This document shows, piece by piece, positions 7,504 to 15,422 of a DNA stretch of 32,071 bases (position 1 is its first letter; each line of letters starts with the position of its first letter). Under the pieces are notes generated by a model, which did no database searches, was not told where the DNA came from, and saw nothing but the letters and a program-made list of their open reading frames with translations. The position numbers and the translations under genes are program-made. The stretch comes from Acidobacteriota bacterium (GTDB lineage Bacteria; Acidobacteriota; Vicinamibacteria; Vicinamibacterales; Vicinamibacteraceae): NCBI GenBank assembly GCA_023429845.1, contig JAEZCY010000261.1:1-32071 (forward strand), written 5' to 3'.

Positions 7504-7872
7504 CTACGATTCGATGCGAATGAGCTCGACGTCGAACACGAGCATGCCGGCGGGCGCGCCGCGCTGACCGCGGTAGGCGAGCTGCTCGGGAATCCAGAGC
7601 CGCCGCTTCTCTCCTTCGACCATCAATTGCACGCCCTCGGTCCAGCCGGCGATCACCTGATTGAGACCGAACGCGATGGGTTCCCCGCGGCTGACGGAGC
7701 TGTCGAACATCCTGCCGTCCGTTGTCCAGCCCGAGTAGTGGACCGTGACGCGCGACCGTGGTCCCGGGTGAGCGGTGCCGGTGCCCGCTTCGAGCACGCG
7801 TGAGGCAAGGCCGCTCGGCGTGGTGGTAGCGTCGGCAGGTGGCGCGGCAACGTCGGCAGGAGCAGGGATCAT
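7504..7872 (-). CDS. FKBP-type peptidyl-prolyl cis-trans isomerase
   Basis: A 122-residue single-domain FKBP that would catalyse cis-trans isomerisation of Xaa-Pro bonds. After a short Ala/Pro-rich lead, residues 30-122 contain all core elements: VTVHYSGWTTDGRMFDSS, PIAFGLNQVIAGWTEGVQLM, GEKRRLWIPEQLAYRG, and MLVFDVELIRI. Active-site aromatics and aspartate (Y and D of the YSG...FDSS segment, plus W of AGW) are present. I chose the ATG at 7870-7872. A TACAAT -10-like box lies exactly 6 bp upstream, pointing to a leaderless mRNA, and the residues encoded further upstream are not conserved-looking. No signal peptide is obvious, so cytosolic action is likely. It lies 72 bp downstream-to-upstream from the esterase start on the same strand and is probably transcribed from its own promoter. 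Confidence 0.93.
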   Translation of the reverse strand: MIPAPADVAAPPADATTTPSGLASRVLEAGTGTAHPGPRSRVTVHYSGWTTDGRMFDSSVSRGEPIAFGLNQVIAGWTEGVQLMVEGEKRRLWIPEQLAYRGQRGAPAGMLVFDVELIRIES

Positions 7873-7878
7873 CCTGTG

Positions 7879-7884
7879 ATTGTA
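7879..7884 (-). promoter_or_regulatory. -10-like box of the FKBP gene (leaderless start)
   Basis: On the minus strand TACAAT is followed by CACAGG and then the ATG, giving a 6-bp gap between box and start codon. That spacing puts transcription at or next to the start codon. The -35 candidate 17 bp upstream (TTCTCC) is poor. No Shine-Dalgarno sequence is present, consistent with a leaderless transcript. Confidence 0.5.
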
Positions 7885-7968
7885 AGGGACGCCCGGACAT
7901 CGGAGAACGCTGCCGCAGGTGGTCGAGGCGGCAACAGGCTGAGGCCGCGCCGCTTGGCGCCACCCCAC

Positions 7969-8394
7969 TCACTGCACGAAGTAGCCCACGATACGCCAGG
8001 TTCCGTCGGCCTCGCGCACGGCCGTCACCATCTCTCGCGCGGTCGGATGCAGCTCGAACACGGAGCTGTACTGAATCACCACGTACTCGCCCGGAGGTGC
8101 CCCTGGCGGGTTGGACTGCGGCGCGGCACTCGCCTTCGTGCGTGTCTTCAGGTTGCCGACACGGCCACGCGCCTGCTTCACCGCCTCCTGCCATTTCTCC
8201 TGCGTCACGGCTTGCTTGAAGAAGGCCGCGGCGTCGATCCACGAGTCACCGTAGCGACCCGCGTCGACATGGGCGAGCCACTGGGTGGCGGCGGCCTCGG
8301 CAGCCGCCGCATCCTGCGCGAGCGCTCCACGCGGATCAGCGGCCAGCGACAGGACACAGACGAGGAAGAGCCGGAGCATGATTCGCCGCCGCAT
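7969..8394 (-). CDS. DUF4019 domain protein, exported
   Basis: A 141-residue protein with a cleavable signal peptide (RRRIMLRLFLVCVLSLAAD, ending near GALAQ). The mature part matches DUF4019: AATQWLAHVDAGRYGDSWID, then FFKQAVTQEKWQEAVKQAR, then GEYVVIQYSSVFE, ending GTWRIVGYFVQ. The family has a small cystatin/NTF2-like appearance and no known function; it is expected in the periplasm. The start at 8392-8394 is supported by a strong GGGAGG ribosome site about 7 bp upstream. Its stop lies 96 bp upstream of the FKBP ATG on the same strand. The 211-bp gap to the divergent DUF1801 gene must carry both promoters, but no clear boxes are seen there. Confidence 0.88.
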   Translation of the reverse strand: MRRRIMLRLFLVCVLSLAADPRGALAQDAAAAEAAATQWLAHVDAGRYGDSWIDAAAFFKQAVTQEKWQEAVKQARGRVGNLKTRTKASAAPQSNPPGAPPGEYVVIQYSSVFELHPTAREMVTAVREADGTWRIVGYFVQ

Positions 8395-8605
8395 GGGGAT
8401 GCCTCCCTGGCAGAGTCGCTGAACGCGGGCCCCGCACGCCGTTCGCCTGCGGGCCTGTGGTCGGGAAGGCCCGAGTGTACATCGCGCGCAGCGCCGACCG
8501 TCGCGCGGCCACGTCACACGATGAGCCTACCGGCGCGACGTACGATGCGTGAATCGGGCGAGTAGACTTCGATGGCGCGCACATCTGTCCGAGGAACGAG
8601 ACGCG

Positions 8606-9031
8606 ATGACAGACAGGAAGAGTCGAGACAGCGCGAAGACCCCGAAGCCACCTGGCATGCGGAAAGCGCCCGAACCGGCCGGCAGCCACGCGGTGATCGA
8701 GGACTGGGCCCGGCGCGTCATGCCGGCGCTGAACCCGATCGTCACGCGGCTCGACGCGCTGATCCGTGACGGGATCCCCGACCTCCAGTACGCGATCAAA
8801 TGGCAGAAGGCGTACTACGGGCGCGCCGAACAGGGATGGCTCATCGAGTTGGTCGCCTACGACGTGTCCGTGAACGTCGTGTTCTTCGGCGGCGCCGATT
8901 TCGATGCGCCGCCACCGCTCGGCACTGTCGGACGGAGCCGCTATGTGAAGGTCAGGACCATGGAGGAGGCGGATGCGCCCGCCATCCGCACATGGATTGA
9001 GCAGGCGGCGAACGTGACCGGCTGGACGTGA
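8606..9031 (+). CDS. DUF1801 (YdhG-like) domain protein
   Basis: A 141-residue cytosolic protein of the DUF1801 family. A charged, proline-rich lead (residues 1-30) precedes the domain: VIEDWARRVMPALNPIVTRL, then DGIPDLQYAIKWQKAYYGRA, then VNVVFFGGADFD, and the closing RYVKVRTMEE and IRTWIEQAA. The conserved core motif around IKWQKAYYG is the family hallmark, close to the usual MAW/IKWG-P-x-Y pattern. Function is not known for the family; some members bind iron or nucleic acid in reports I cannot verify here. The ATG at 8606 is preceded by GAGGAACGAG, a good ribosome site. It lies 96 bp before MutM on the same strand, but MutM appears to have its own promoter. Confidence 0.85.
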   Translation: MTDRKSRDSAKTPKPPGMRKAPEPAGSHAVIEDWARRVMPALNPIVTRLDALIRDGIPDLQYAIKWQKAYYGRAEQGWLIELVAYDVSVNVVFFGGADFDAPPPLGTVGRSRYVKVRTMEEADAPAIRTWIEQAANVTGWT

Positions 9032-9115
9032 GCGCCTCGAGAGCCGGCGCGCCAATTACCCTGCCCGCATCCTCTTCGCCACGTGCGGCACCCCTGGGGA
9101 CGCCCGGCGCATTGC

Positions 9116-9121
9116 TATCCT
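9116..9121 (+). promoter_or_regulatory. -10-like box before mutM
   Basis: TATCCT lies 6 bp before the GTG start of mutM, the same spacing as in the FKBP gene. There is no Shine-Dalgarno sequence in the gap GACGCG. The -35 position has no good match, so this is suggestive only. Confidence 0.35.
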
Positions 9122-9127
9122 GACGCG

Positions 9128-9964
9128 GTGCCGGAACTCCCCGAGGTCGAACGCGCACGGCGCCTGCTCGAGCCGGCGATGCGCGGAGCCCGCTTCGCCA
9201 GCGTGACCCTGCGACGGGCCGATCTCCGCCGCGCCTTCGCGGCCGACTTCATCGCGCGCCTGACCGGTGCCACGGTTCTCGACGTCGCTCGCCGCGCCAA
9301 GTACCTGATGCTGCCGCTGTCCACGGGCGACACGCTGGTCATGCACCTCGGCATGTCTGGTGAGTTCCGAGTGGAACCCGTGCCGCGCGACGGCGCCACC
9401 GGCCCACCATACGAACAGTCGGCACATGACCATGTCGTGTTCGGGATGTCGTCCGGCTCGATCGTGACGTTCAACGACGTGCGCCGGTTCGGCGCGATGG
9501 ACCTGCTCTCCCCGCCGGAGCTCTCCACGCACGCCACGCTTGCCGCACTCGGGCCGGAGCCGCTGTCGCGGGCCTTCACCGCCGGCGTGCTCGCCGCCGC
9601 CTGCGCGCGGCGCCAGACCCCTCTGAAGGCGGCACTGCTGGACCAACGGGTCGTCGCCGGCCTCGGCAACATCTACGCGGTGGAAGCGCTGCATCGGGCG
9701 GGCGTGTCACCCTTCCGTGCGGCGTCGACGATCGCGACGCGCAGCGGCGCGCCGAAACCTGCGGCCGTGCGCCTTGCCGATTCGATCAGGCAGGTGCTGC
9801 GGCGCGCCATCGAGCGCCAGGCTTCTGTCGGCTACCGCAGCGCTCGCTTCCGTGTCTACGACCGCGAAGGGCAGCCGTGCCCGACGCCCGGCTGCCGCGG
9901 CACGGTCGCTCGCCGCGTGCAGGCGGGGCGTTCGACGTTCTTCTGCGCCACGTGCCAGCGGTAG
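9128..9964 (+). CDS. mutM: Formamidopyrimidine-DNA glycosylase (Fpg/MutM)
   Basis: A 278-residue bifunctional base-excision repair enzyme that removes 8-oxoguanine and formamidopyrimidines and nicks the abasic site. The GTG start at 9128 gives MPELPEVE: after Met removal, Pro becomes the N-terminal Schiff-base residue and Glu the second catalytic residue. Any longer N-terminus would abolish activity, so this start is firm. Other landmarks are K58 (in ARRAKYL), HLGMSG at 73-78, DVRRFG at 117-122, the helix-two-turn-helix LLDQRVVAGLGNIYAVEAL (170-188), and a C-terminal zinc finger. The finger is C251-x4-C256...C273-x2-C276, whereas classical enzymes have C-x2-C in the first half. All catalytic residues are present, so it should be active. 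Confidence 0.96.
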   Translation: MPELPEVERARRLLEPAMRGARFASVTLRRADLRRAFAADFIARLTGATVLDVARRAKYLMLPLSTGDTLVMHLGMSGEFRVEPVPRDGATGPPYEQSAHDHVVFGMSSGSIVTFNDVRRFGAMDLLSPPELSTHATLAALGPEPLSRAFTAGVLAAACARRQTPLKAALLDQRVVAGLGNIYAVEALHRAGVSPFRAASTIATRSGAPKPAAVRLADSIRQVLRRAIERQASVGYRSARFRVYDREGQPCPTPGCRGTVARRVQAGRSTFFCATCQR

Positions 9965-10080
9965 CGCTTGGGGCTCGCCGAACGCGACGGTGACGCGGCC
10001 GTGATGCAGGCGGCAGATAGCCGAAGACGCCCCTGGCCATCCGACGCCGTGCACCGCGGTGGACCGACACTGCGTCGCCG

Positions 10081-10149
10081 AGACATGCGGATCACGGGTG
10101 TGCCGACACCCCCGGTCGCGCCGATCACGAGCGCACTCCGCAGCTCGCG
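10081..10149 (-). pseudogene. Possible remnant of a Rossmann-fold (SDR/NmrA-like) gene
   Basis: In the 188-bp gap between mutM and the M28 gene, the minus strand encodes LVIGATGGVGTPVIR with the dinucleotide-binding GxxGxxG pattern and strand-turn-helix spacing of extended SDR/NmrA proteins. It begins 3 bp past the M28 stop. Downstream the frame continues without recognisable fold sequence, and no other frame resumes a Rossmann protein. It is best read as the 5' scrap of a deleted gene; a chance match in GC-rich DNA remains possible. Confidence 0.35.
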
Positions 10150-10152
10150 CCC

Positions 10153-12402
10153 TCACGGCGCCAGGGTTGACGCGGCGCGCTCGATCTCGCCGGCATAGCG
10201 CTCCAACGCTGCGGCAACGATCGGAATCTGCTGACGGGCTTCGTCCCAGGCACGCTGCTCGAGCGCTTCGCGAACGGCTGGCAGCGTCTTCACGCCGTAA
10301 CCCGTGTAGTAGCCCGGCGCGTAGACCTGATGCCGGAACCATGGCCGTCGAGGCAATCCTTCCTTACGCGTCAGCGCGCGCTCGGCCTTGAACACGATCG
10401 TGTTCGCTTCGGCGAGGGAGGCAGGTGGCACGTCGCGCGACGAGCGAGCCGCGGCGTCGAAGCGCCGCGCCGCCACCTTCAGGCGCCGCACGGCATCGTG
10501 CAGCGGCTCGAGGTGGAACTCGGGAACGGCGTCCTTCCTCGCCGGCAGGACGATCCTCTCCGCCGGGTTGGCCACCAGCGCCAGCGTCCCATCGTCGAGG
10601 CGACGGTTGTGCTCGGCGGTGTCGGTCGTCAACGTCTTGACGAGCGTGTCGATCTCGGCGACGTAGGTAGCGATGCGATCCGCCGAGCGCACGAACTCGA
10701 ACGGCAGCAGGTCGGCTTCCGACAGGCGCAGCACGGCGCGTCCCCCGACCTTCGCGAGGGCGGCCGCGTAGGCGAGGTCCGGATCCTGGAAGCGCAGGTA
10801 GTGATCCACCGAGTCGTAGACGGAGTGGTACTGGCCGTACTCATCCTCGCCATCGAAGCCGATGTTGAGCGACGCGATCCCGAGGTGCTGCAGGAACGGC
10901 GTGTAGTCGGATCCGGAGCCGAGTGCGCCGATCTCGAAGCGCTTCTCGTCGCGAGCGGCGCGGCGTGCCGGCTCTGGACCCTCCACGATGGTGCGCGCGA
11001 GCAGGCGATCGCCGACCGAGCCGCGCACCTTCGGGTCAGGTACGTCACGCGCGATCTCGTTCACGAAGCGTTCGAGGCTGTGCGATCCGCCGGCTGAGAA
11101 GAACCCCCGCGCGTTGCTGTCCGAGTTCACGTACGCCACGACCTTCGCGCTGAGGGCGTCCGCGTGGTCCTCGACCCACTCGGTGGATCCGAGCAGCCCC
11201 GGCTCTTCAGCGTCCCAGGCGGCGAAGACGAGGGTGCGGCGCGGCTTCCAGCCGGCGCGGGCGAGCGTGCTGATCGCCCGCGCTTCCTCGAGCACGGCTA
11301 CCATGCCGCTGGTCGGATCACTCGCGCCCGCTACCCATGCATCGTGGTGGTTCCCGCGCACGATCCACTCGTCCGGGAACTCCGACCCGGGCCACGTCGC
11401 GATGACGTCGTAGGCCGGCACGAGCTTCCAGTCGAACGCGAGCTTCAGGTGCACGCGTGCCGGTCCGGGCCCGAGATGGTAGGCGAGCGGCAGGGCGCCG
11501 CGCCACGTCGCGGGCGCCACGGGGCCGCCGAGCGCCTGCAGCAGCGGCAGCGCGTCGCCGTACGAGAGCGGCAGGACGGGAATCTTCGTGAGGGTCTCGG
11601 CCTTCGTGAACGCGGGCCGCTTCGCATCCTTCGTGGCTGCGACACCCGGCGTCAGCGGATCGCCCGGGTAGACAGGCATGTCGGCGACCGACCCTCGCTG
11701 CGCCGAATGCTCGTTGCGCCAGCCGCCCTTCGGGTACGGATCACCCTGCGCGTAGCCATCGTCTCGGGGATCGGAGTAGATCAGGCAGCCGATTGCCCCG
11801 TGCTCGGCGGCCACCTTCGGCTTGATGCCGCGCCAGGACCCGCCGTAGCGCGCGATGACGATCTTGCCCTTCACGTCGATGCCCCGCCGCGCCAGTTCCT
11901 CGTAGTCGGCTGGCACACCGTAGTTCACGTAGACGAGATCGCCGGTCACGTCGCCGTCGCTGGAGTACATGTTGAACGTCGGCAGCGCCTCGCCCTTCAG
12001 CTGCGACAGCGCGTCGCCGGCAACCGGCGGCTCGGTGAGGCGGGCGCTGAACTTCGTGGGCGCCACGAGCTCCACGACCCTCGTCGTCGGCGTCGGGAAC
12101 AACACGTCGTACTGCTTGATCTCGACCTGGTAGCCCCAATCCCGCAGGAGGGCGGCCATGAACTCCACGTTCGCCTTGCCATGCGGCGACCCGGCATGGT
12201 GCGGGCGGCCCGCCATCTGCTTGAGCCACGCCGTGAGGTTGGCGGTTGAGAGCTGCGCGTCGAAGCGGCGCTCGAGATCGCGCTGCGTTTCGAGCCGGCC
12301 GGCCGCGAATCCGTGGATTGGAGCGGAAGGCTGATCCTGTGCGTGGCCGACGAGCGGCAGCAGGGCGAGGATGGCGGCCGGAATGAGGAACGCTCGTCGC
12401 AT
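10153..12402 (-). CDS. M28 family peptidase, glutamate carboxypeptidase II-like, secreted
   Basis: A 749-residue zinc metallopeptidase with the PSMA/transferrin-receptor-like layout. It has a signal peptide (residues 1-21, ending GHAQ), a PA-like inserted domain (about 110-320, with VTGDLVYVNYG and VKGKIVIARYG), the M28 catalytic domain, and a helical dimerisation domain (about 600-749). All five expected zinc ligands are visible: H352 (GNHHDAW), D362 (SDPTSG, bridging), E400 with base E399 (DAEEPGLLGS), D428 (NSDS) and H526 (YGQYHSVYDS). These enzymes remove C-terminal acidic or other residues from peptides; the bacterial substrates are poorly known. It should act in the periplasm or outside. 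Close, normal length and intact. It has no obvious operon partner; upstream lies the AAA/TPR gene stop, 47 bp away. Confidence 0.93.
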   Translation of the reverse strand: MRRAFLIPAAILALLPLVGHAQDQPSAPIHGFAAGRLETQRDLERRFDAQLSTANLTAWLKQMAGRPHHAGSPHGKANVEFMAALLRDWGYQVEIKQYDVLFPTPTTRVVELVAPTKFSARLTEPPVAGDALSQLKGEALPTFNMYSSDGDVTGDLVYVNYGVPADYEELARRGIDVKGKIVIARYGGSWRGIKPKVAAEHGAIGCLIYSDPRDDGYAQGDPYPKGGWRNEHSAQRGSVADMPVYPGDPLTPGVAATKDAKRPAFTKAETLTKIPVLPLSYGDALPLLQALGGPVAPATWRGALPLAYHLGPGPARVHLKLAFDWKLVPAYDVIATWPGSEFPDEWIVRGNHHDAWVAGASDPTSGMVAVLEEARAISTLARAGWKPRRTLVFAAWDAEEPGLLGSTEWVEDHADALSAKVVAYVNSDSNARGFFSAGGSHSLERFVNEIARDVPDPKVRGSVGDRLLARTIVEGPEPARRAARDEKRFEIGALGSGSDYTPFLQHLGIASLNIGFDGEDEYGQYHSVYDSVDHYLRFQDPDLAYAAALAKVGGRAVLRLSEADLLPFEFVRSADRIATYVAEIDTLVKTLTTDTAEHNRRLDDGTLALVANPAERIVLPARKDAVPEFHLEPLHDAVRRLKVAARRFDAAARSSRDVPPASLAEANTIVFKAERALTRKEGLPRRPWFRHQVYAPGYYTGYGVKTLPAVREALEQRAWDEARQQIPIVAAALERYAGEIERAASTLAP

Positions 12403-12449
12403 GCGCCCAATTCAACCACGGCGCACCGGCCGCGACGCGCCGAGGTCCG

Positions 12450-15422
12450 TCATGCGAGCGGGTGCGAAGGCGGCACGGCCAGGTCGGTGGCCTCCGCCTC
12501 ACAGGCCGCGGCGAAGGCCTCGTCCCCGCGCGCACGGGCCAGCGGCGCGAGGCGTGTGAGGATGCCGCGAACGTCCTCGCGCGCGGCGGGCGTGCCCTGA
12601 TGCGCGAGCAGGTCGCGGGCCAGCGTGAGAGCGGTCGCGAATCGTGCCTCGGCAGCCTCCGCGGCGCCGCGCTGTTCGGCGATGTCGGCGAGCCAGAAGT
12701 TCGAGGTCAGCACGTCGCGCCATGCGGCTGCCGTCCCCAGCGCCAGCGCAGTCTCGTGGTCCATCTCGAGACGCTGCTCGAAGATGTGCTCGGCCACGTC
12801 GAAGTCGTCGAGCAGCAGCGCCACGCGGCCCATGCGTTCGAGGGCCAGCGAGCGGACGCGCCGTGCGAAAGCGCCGTGTTCCGGGGCGGTCGCCGCCCCT
12901 GCCGCGTCGAGGCTGTCGGCAAACGCCTGCCAGGCCGCCGCCACGTCCTGCCGATCCCAGTGCACGTCACCCAGCTGGCGCAGCGCGTTGGCGAGCGCGA
13001 CGTGCGCTTCGGCCGTGTTGATCCGCTCGGCAAGACGCCGGCGGAGCGCTACCACCTCCTCGAGTGCCACGCTCGCGCCCTCGGGATCGCCTTTCGCGAG
13101 CGCAGTTCTCCCCACCCGCTCGAGGACGACCGCACGCCGCTCCTGTGCCGTGGGGTCCGTGTCTGCGACGCCGGTCGTTCGATCGTCCGATCGAGCATGG
13201 CCCTGGTCGTAGAGACTGGCCGCGCGGTGGATGTCGCCGCGCGCGAAGGCTGTGTCGCCGAGAGCGACCTGCGCGAGGACCAGGTCGGCGCCTGACTGGC
13301 GCGTCGCCTGGCGGTCATCGAGTTCGCGCGCGATCGTGTAAGCCTCCTCATACCAGACCTCGGCCTCGACGAGTCGGCCGAGCTCCTTCGCGAGATGCCC
13401 TGCGTCGAGACAGGACACGAGCAGGTCGCGCCGGGCAGCGAGGTCGCCCGAGGCCGCAGCCGCCCGGCGGCGGATGTCGCACGACTCGCTCAGACAGGCC
13501 TCCGCAGCGTCGAGCCGGCCCTCGGCTCGCGCACAGCGACTGGCCGCACCGAGCAACAGCGCCAGCACATCGTCGTGAGGGGCGCCCGGTTCGCCCGCCG
13601 CCAGCCGACGCTGCGCCACCAGCCCTGTGTCGAGCAGCCCCCTCGCCTCCCGGAAGCGGCCACGTTCAATCAGGGTGCTGGCCGCCACGTGGTACGGGTA
13701 GCCGGGCGTGCGCGACGGGTCCGCGTCCGAGAGACGCGCCGCGAGGCGATCACCGAACTGCCAGGCCAGCTCGTGATCGTGGCGCTGCTGGTACGTGTGC
13801 ACGAGGTGCATCAGCGCCAGCGTCGTGCGCCGGACGTCCTCGCCGTCGGCGCTGCCCGCGAGCAGGTCGCTCGCCATGAGACACGTCCTGACGCGCGTCG
13901 CCTCGTCGGCGTCCAGCAGGGCCTCGAACGCGTCGAGCCGGCGACGCAGCGCGTCCCGCAAGGCCTCCTGCACGTCGTCCTCGTCGAACTCGTTGCCGAT
14001 CTGCGCGACGGCGACTTCGTGGAACACCCGCTGCGTGAAGGCGCCGAGACACTCGGCATGCCTGCGGATGAAGGCGTGCGGATGCTCGGCGCGACCGAGT
14101 TCGCTCTCACCAGCCGACTCCCCGCGTGGGTAGGGACCGCTCTCCGAGCGGACCGGCCCACCGTCCTGCAGGATGCCACTCACCTCGGCGACGAGCGGCA
14201 CGAGGAACTCCTGCCCCTGGGCACTGGCCAACAGCAGCGCGCGCCGGACGTCCGGCTCCAGCAGACGCAGCCGCTCCTCCACCAGCTCGTGGAGGTCCAC
14301 CGTGCGTTCGAGCAGCGTCGCCAACCCCTTGCCGGTCAGCGGCGCGGCGAGATTCCGGCCGACGAACAGGCGCTCGTTGCGCTCGCAGTAGCGGAGGATC
14401 TCGTCCAGGTACCGCGGGTTCCCGCCCGCGCGCTCGAGAATGGCCTCCGCCTGGGCCGGCTCGAGTCCGGGAAGTGCTGGCGCGACGATCGGCGACAGAT
14501 CGCGCACGGGCGGCAGGTGCAGGGAGCGCCAGGATTCGCCGAAGGCTGCCTGCGCCGCGTGGAGCACGCGCCCGATGGTCCGCGCCCGGTCGGTCTCGTC
14601 AGCACGGAAATGCTGGTTCCATTCTGCGGTCCAGTAGGTGACGACGAAGAGCACCCGCCAGCGTCCGGACACGGCAGCCGCCAGCAACTTCTCGAGGCAC
14701 GTCACGATCGACGGGTCGTGCTCGGAGAACTGCCCATCGTCCACGACGATCACCGCCGGGACCGCTGGGGTGTCAGCCGCGTCGCGCGACAGCAGCAGGC
14801 CGAGATCCGAGACGATGCGGGCGGCAAGGCCCTCCCGCTGCTGCCCGTGGATGTCGCCCGGCGTCGCCGCGTCGTCTCGCCACAGCGTGCGCGCGTGCTG
14901 CCCCAGCTCGATCGCACCCTGGCCGAGTGTCTTGAGCACGCCGACGGCCGGAATCAGGTTCAGCGCGAAGTCCAGCGCGACGTTGCCGGCGGCCATGGCC
15001 ATGCCCTTGCCGGCCTGCCGACGACGCTCGGTGCGCAGCGCCGGTTCGAGATGCGGGGTCAGCGCGTCCAGCGACGACGAGAGCTGACCGGCCACCGCCT
15101 GGTTGCGCGCCCCCGGGTCGGGCAGCCGCAGCCCCCACCACAGGAATGGCACCGGACGCGTCCCGTCGCACGCAGCGGGGTCCGGGTTGATCTGCAGGTT
15201 GTCGTCGACGGCAGCCAGATCGCCGGGCCAGTAGCCGCTGCCGCCGTCCTCGGAGGACGCCAGCCAGCGGTAGAACTCCTGCACCAGCCGGGTCTTGCCC
15301 AGCCCGGACTCGGCGACGATGGCGACGAGCGCCGGACCGCCGTGCGCCGACCATGCGACGTCGCGATAGGCGCGGCGAAGCTCGTCGAGTTCCTCGCGCC
15401 GGCCGCAGAACGGCCGCTTCAA
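12450..15422 (-). CDS. AAA/STAND-like ATPase with C-terminal TPR-like repeats
   Basis: A 990-residue protein. The only sensible start is TTG at 15420-15422, which overlaps the upstream SRPBCC stop as TTGA. It places the AAA_16-type opening FCGRREELDELRRAY at residues 5-19. A further in-frame upstream extension would run 74 codons inside the SRPBCC gene and is rejected. Walker A is AESGLGKT (37-44), with Ala replacing the usual first Gly; Walker B is VIVVDDGQ (224-231). Between them an unusually long insert includes a hydrophobic helix pair near residues 147-170. From about 560 to 980 there are helical pairs with TPR spacing (RFREARGLLDTGL, RLDAAEACLSESCDI, DIHRAASLYDQG, DFDVAEHIFEQRLEM). STAND proteins act as ligand-triggered switches, with TPRs sensing partners. 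No effector domain is visible. Role unknown; coupling to an SRPBCC protein is the main clue. Confidence 0.8.
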   Translation of the reverse strand: MKRPFCGRREELDELRRAYRDVAWSAHGGPALVAIVAESGLGKTRLVQEFYRWLASSEDGGSGYWPGDLAAVDDNLQINPDPAACDGTRPVPFLWWGLRLPDPGARNQAVAGQLSSSLDALTPHLEPALRTERRRQAGKGMAMAAGNVALDFALNLIPAVGVLKTLGQGAIELGQHARTLWRDDAATPGDIHGQQREGLAARIVSDLGLLLSRDAADTPAVPAVIVVDDGQFSEHDPSIVTCLEKLLAAAVSGRWRVLFVVTYWTAEWNQHFRADETDRARTIGRVLHAAQAAFGESWRSLHLPPVRDLSPIVAPALPGLEPAQAEAILERAGGNPRYLDEILRYCERNERLFVGRNLAAPLTGKGLATLLERTVDLHELVEERLRLLEPDVRRALLLASAQGQEFLVPLVAEVSGILQDGGPVRSESGPYPRGESAGESELGRAEHPHAFIRRHAECLGAFTQRVFHEVAVAQIGNEFDEDDVQEALRDALRRRLDAFEALLDADEATRVRTCLMASDLLAGSADGEDVRRTTLALMHLVHTYQQRHDHELAWQFGDRLAARLSDADPSRTPGYPYHVAASTLIERGRFREARGLLDTGLVAQRRLAAGEPGAPHDDVLALLLGAASRCARAEGRLDAAEACLSESCDIRRRAAAASGDLAARRDLLVSCLDAGHLAKELGRLVEAEVWYEEAYTIARELDDRQATRQSGADLVLAQVALGDTAFARGDIHRAASLYDQGHARSDDRTTGVADTDPTAQERRAVVLERVGRTALAKGDPEGASVALEEVVALRRRLAERINTAEAHVALANALRQLGDVHWDRQDVAAAWQAFADSLDAAGAATAPEHGAFARRVRSLALERMGRVALLLDDFDVAEHIFEQRLEMDHETALALGTAAAWRDVLTSNFWLADIAEQRGAAEAAEARFATALTLARDLLAHQGTPAAREDVRGILTRLAPLARARGDEAFAAACEAEATDLAVPPSHPLA

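Noticed and set aside
9083..9127. Longer MutM N-terminus
   Set aside because: Fpg needs proline directly after the initiator methionine for catalysis, so the GTG at 9128 is required.
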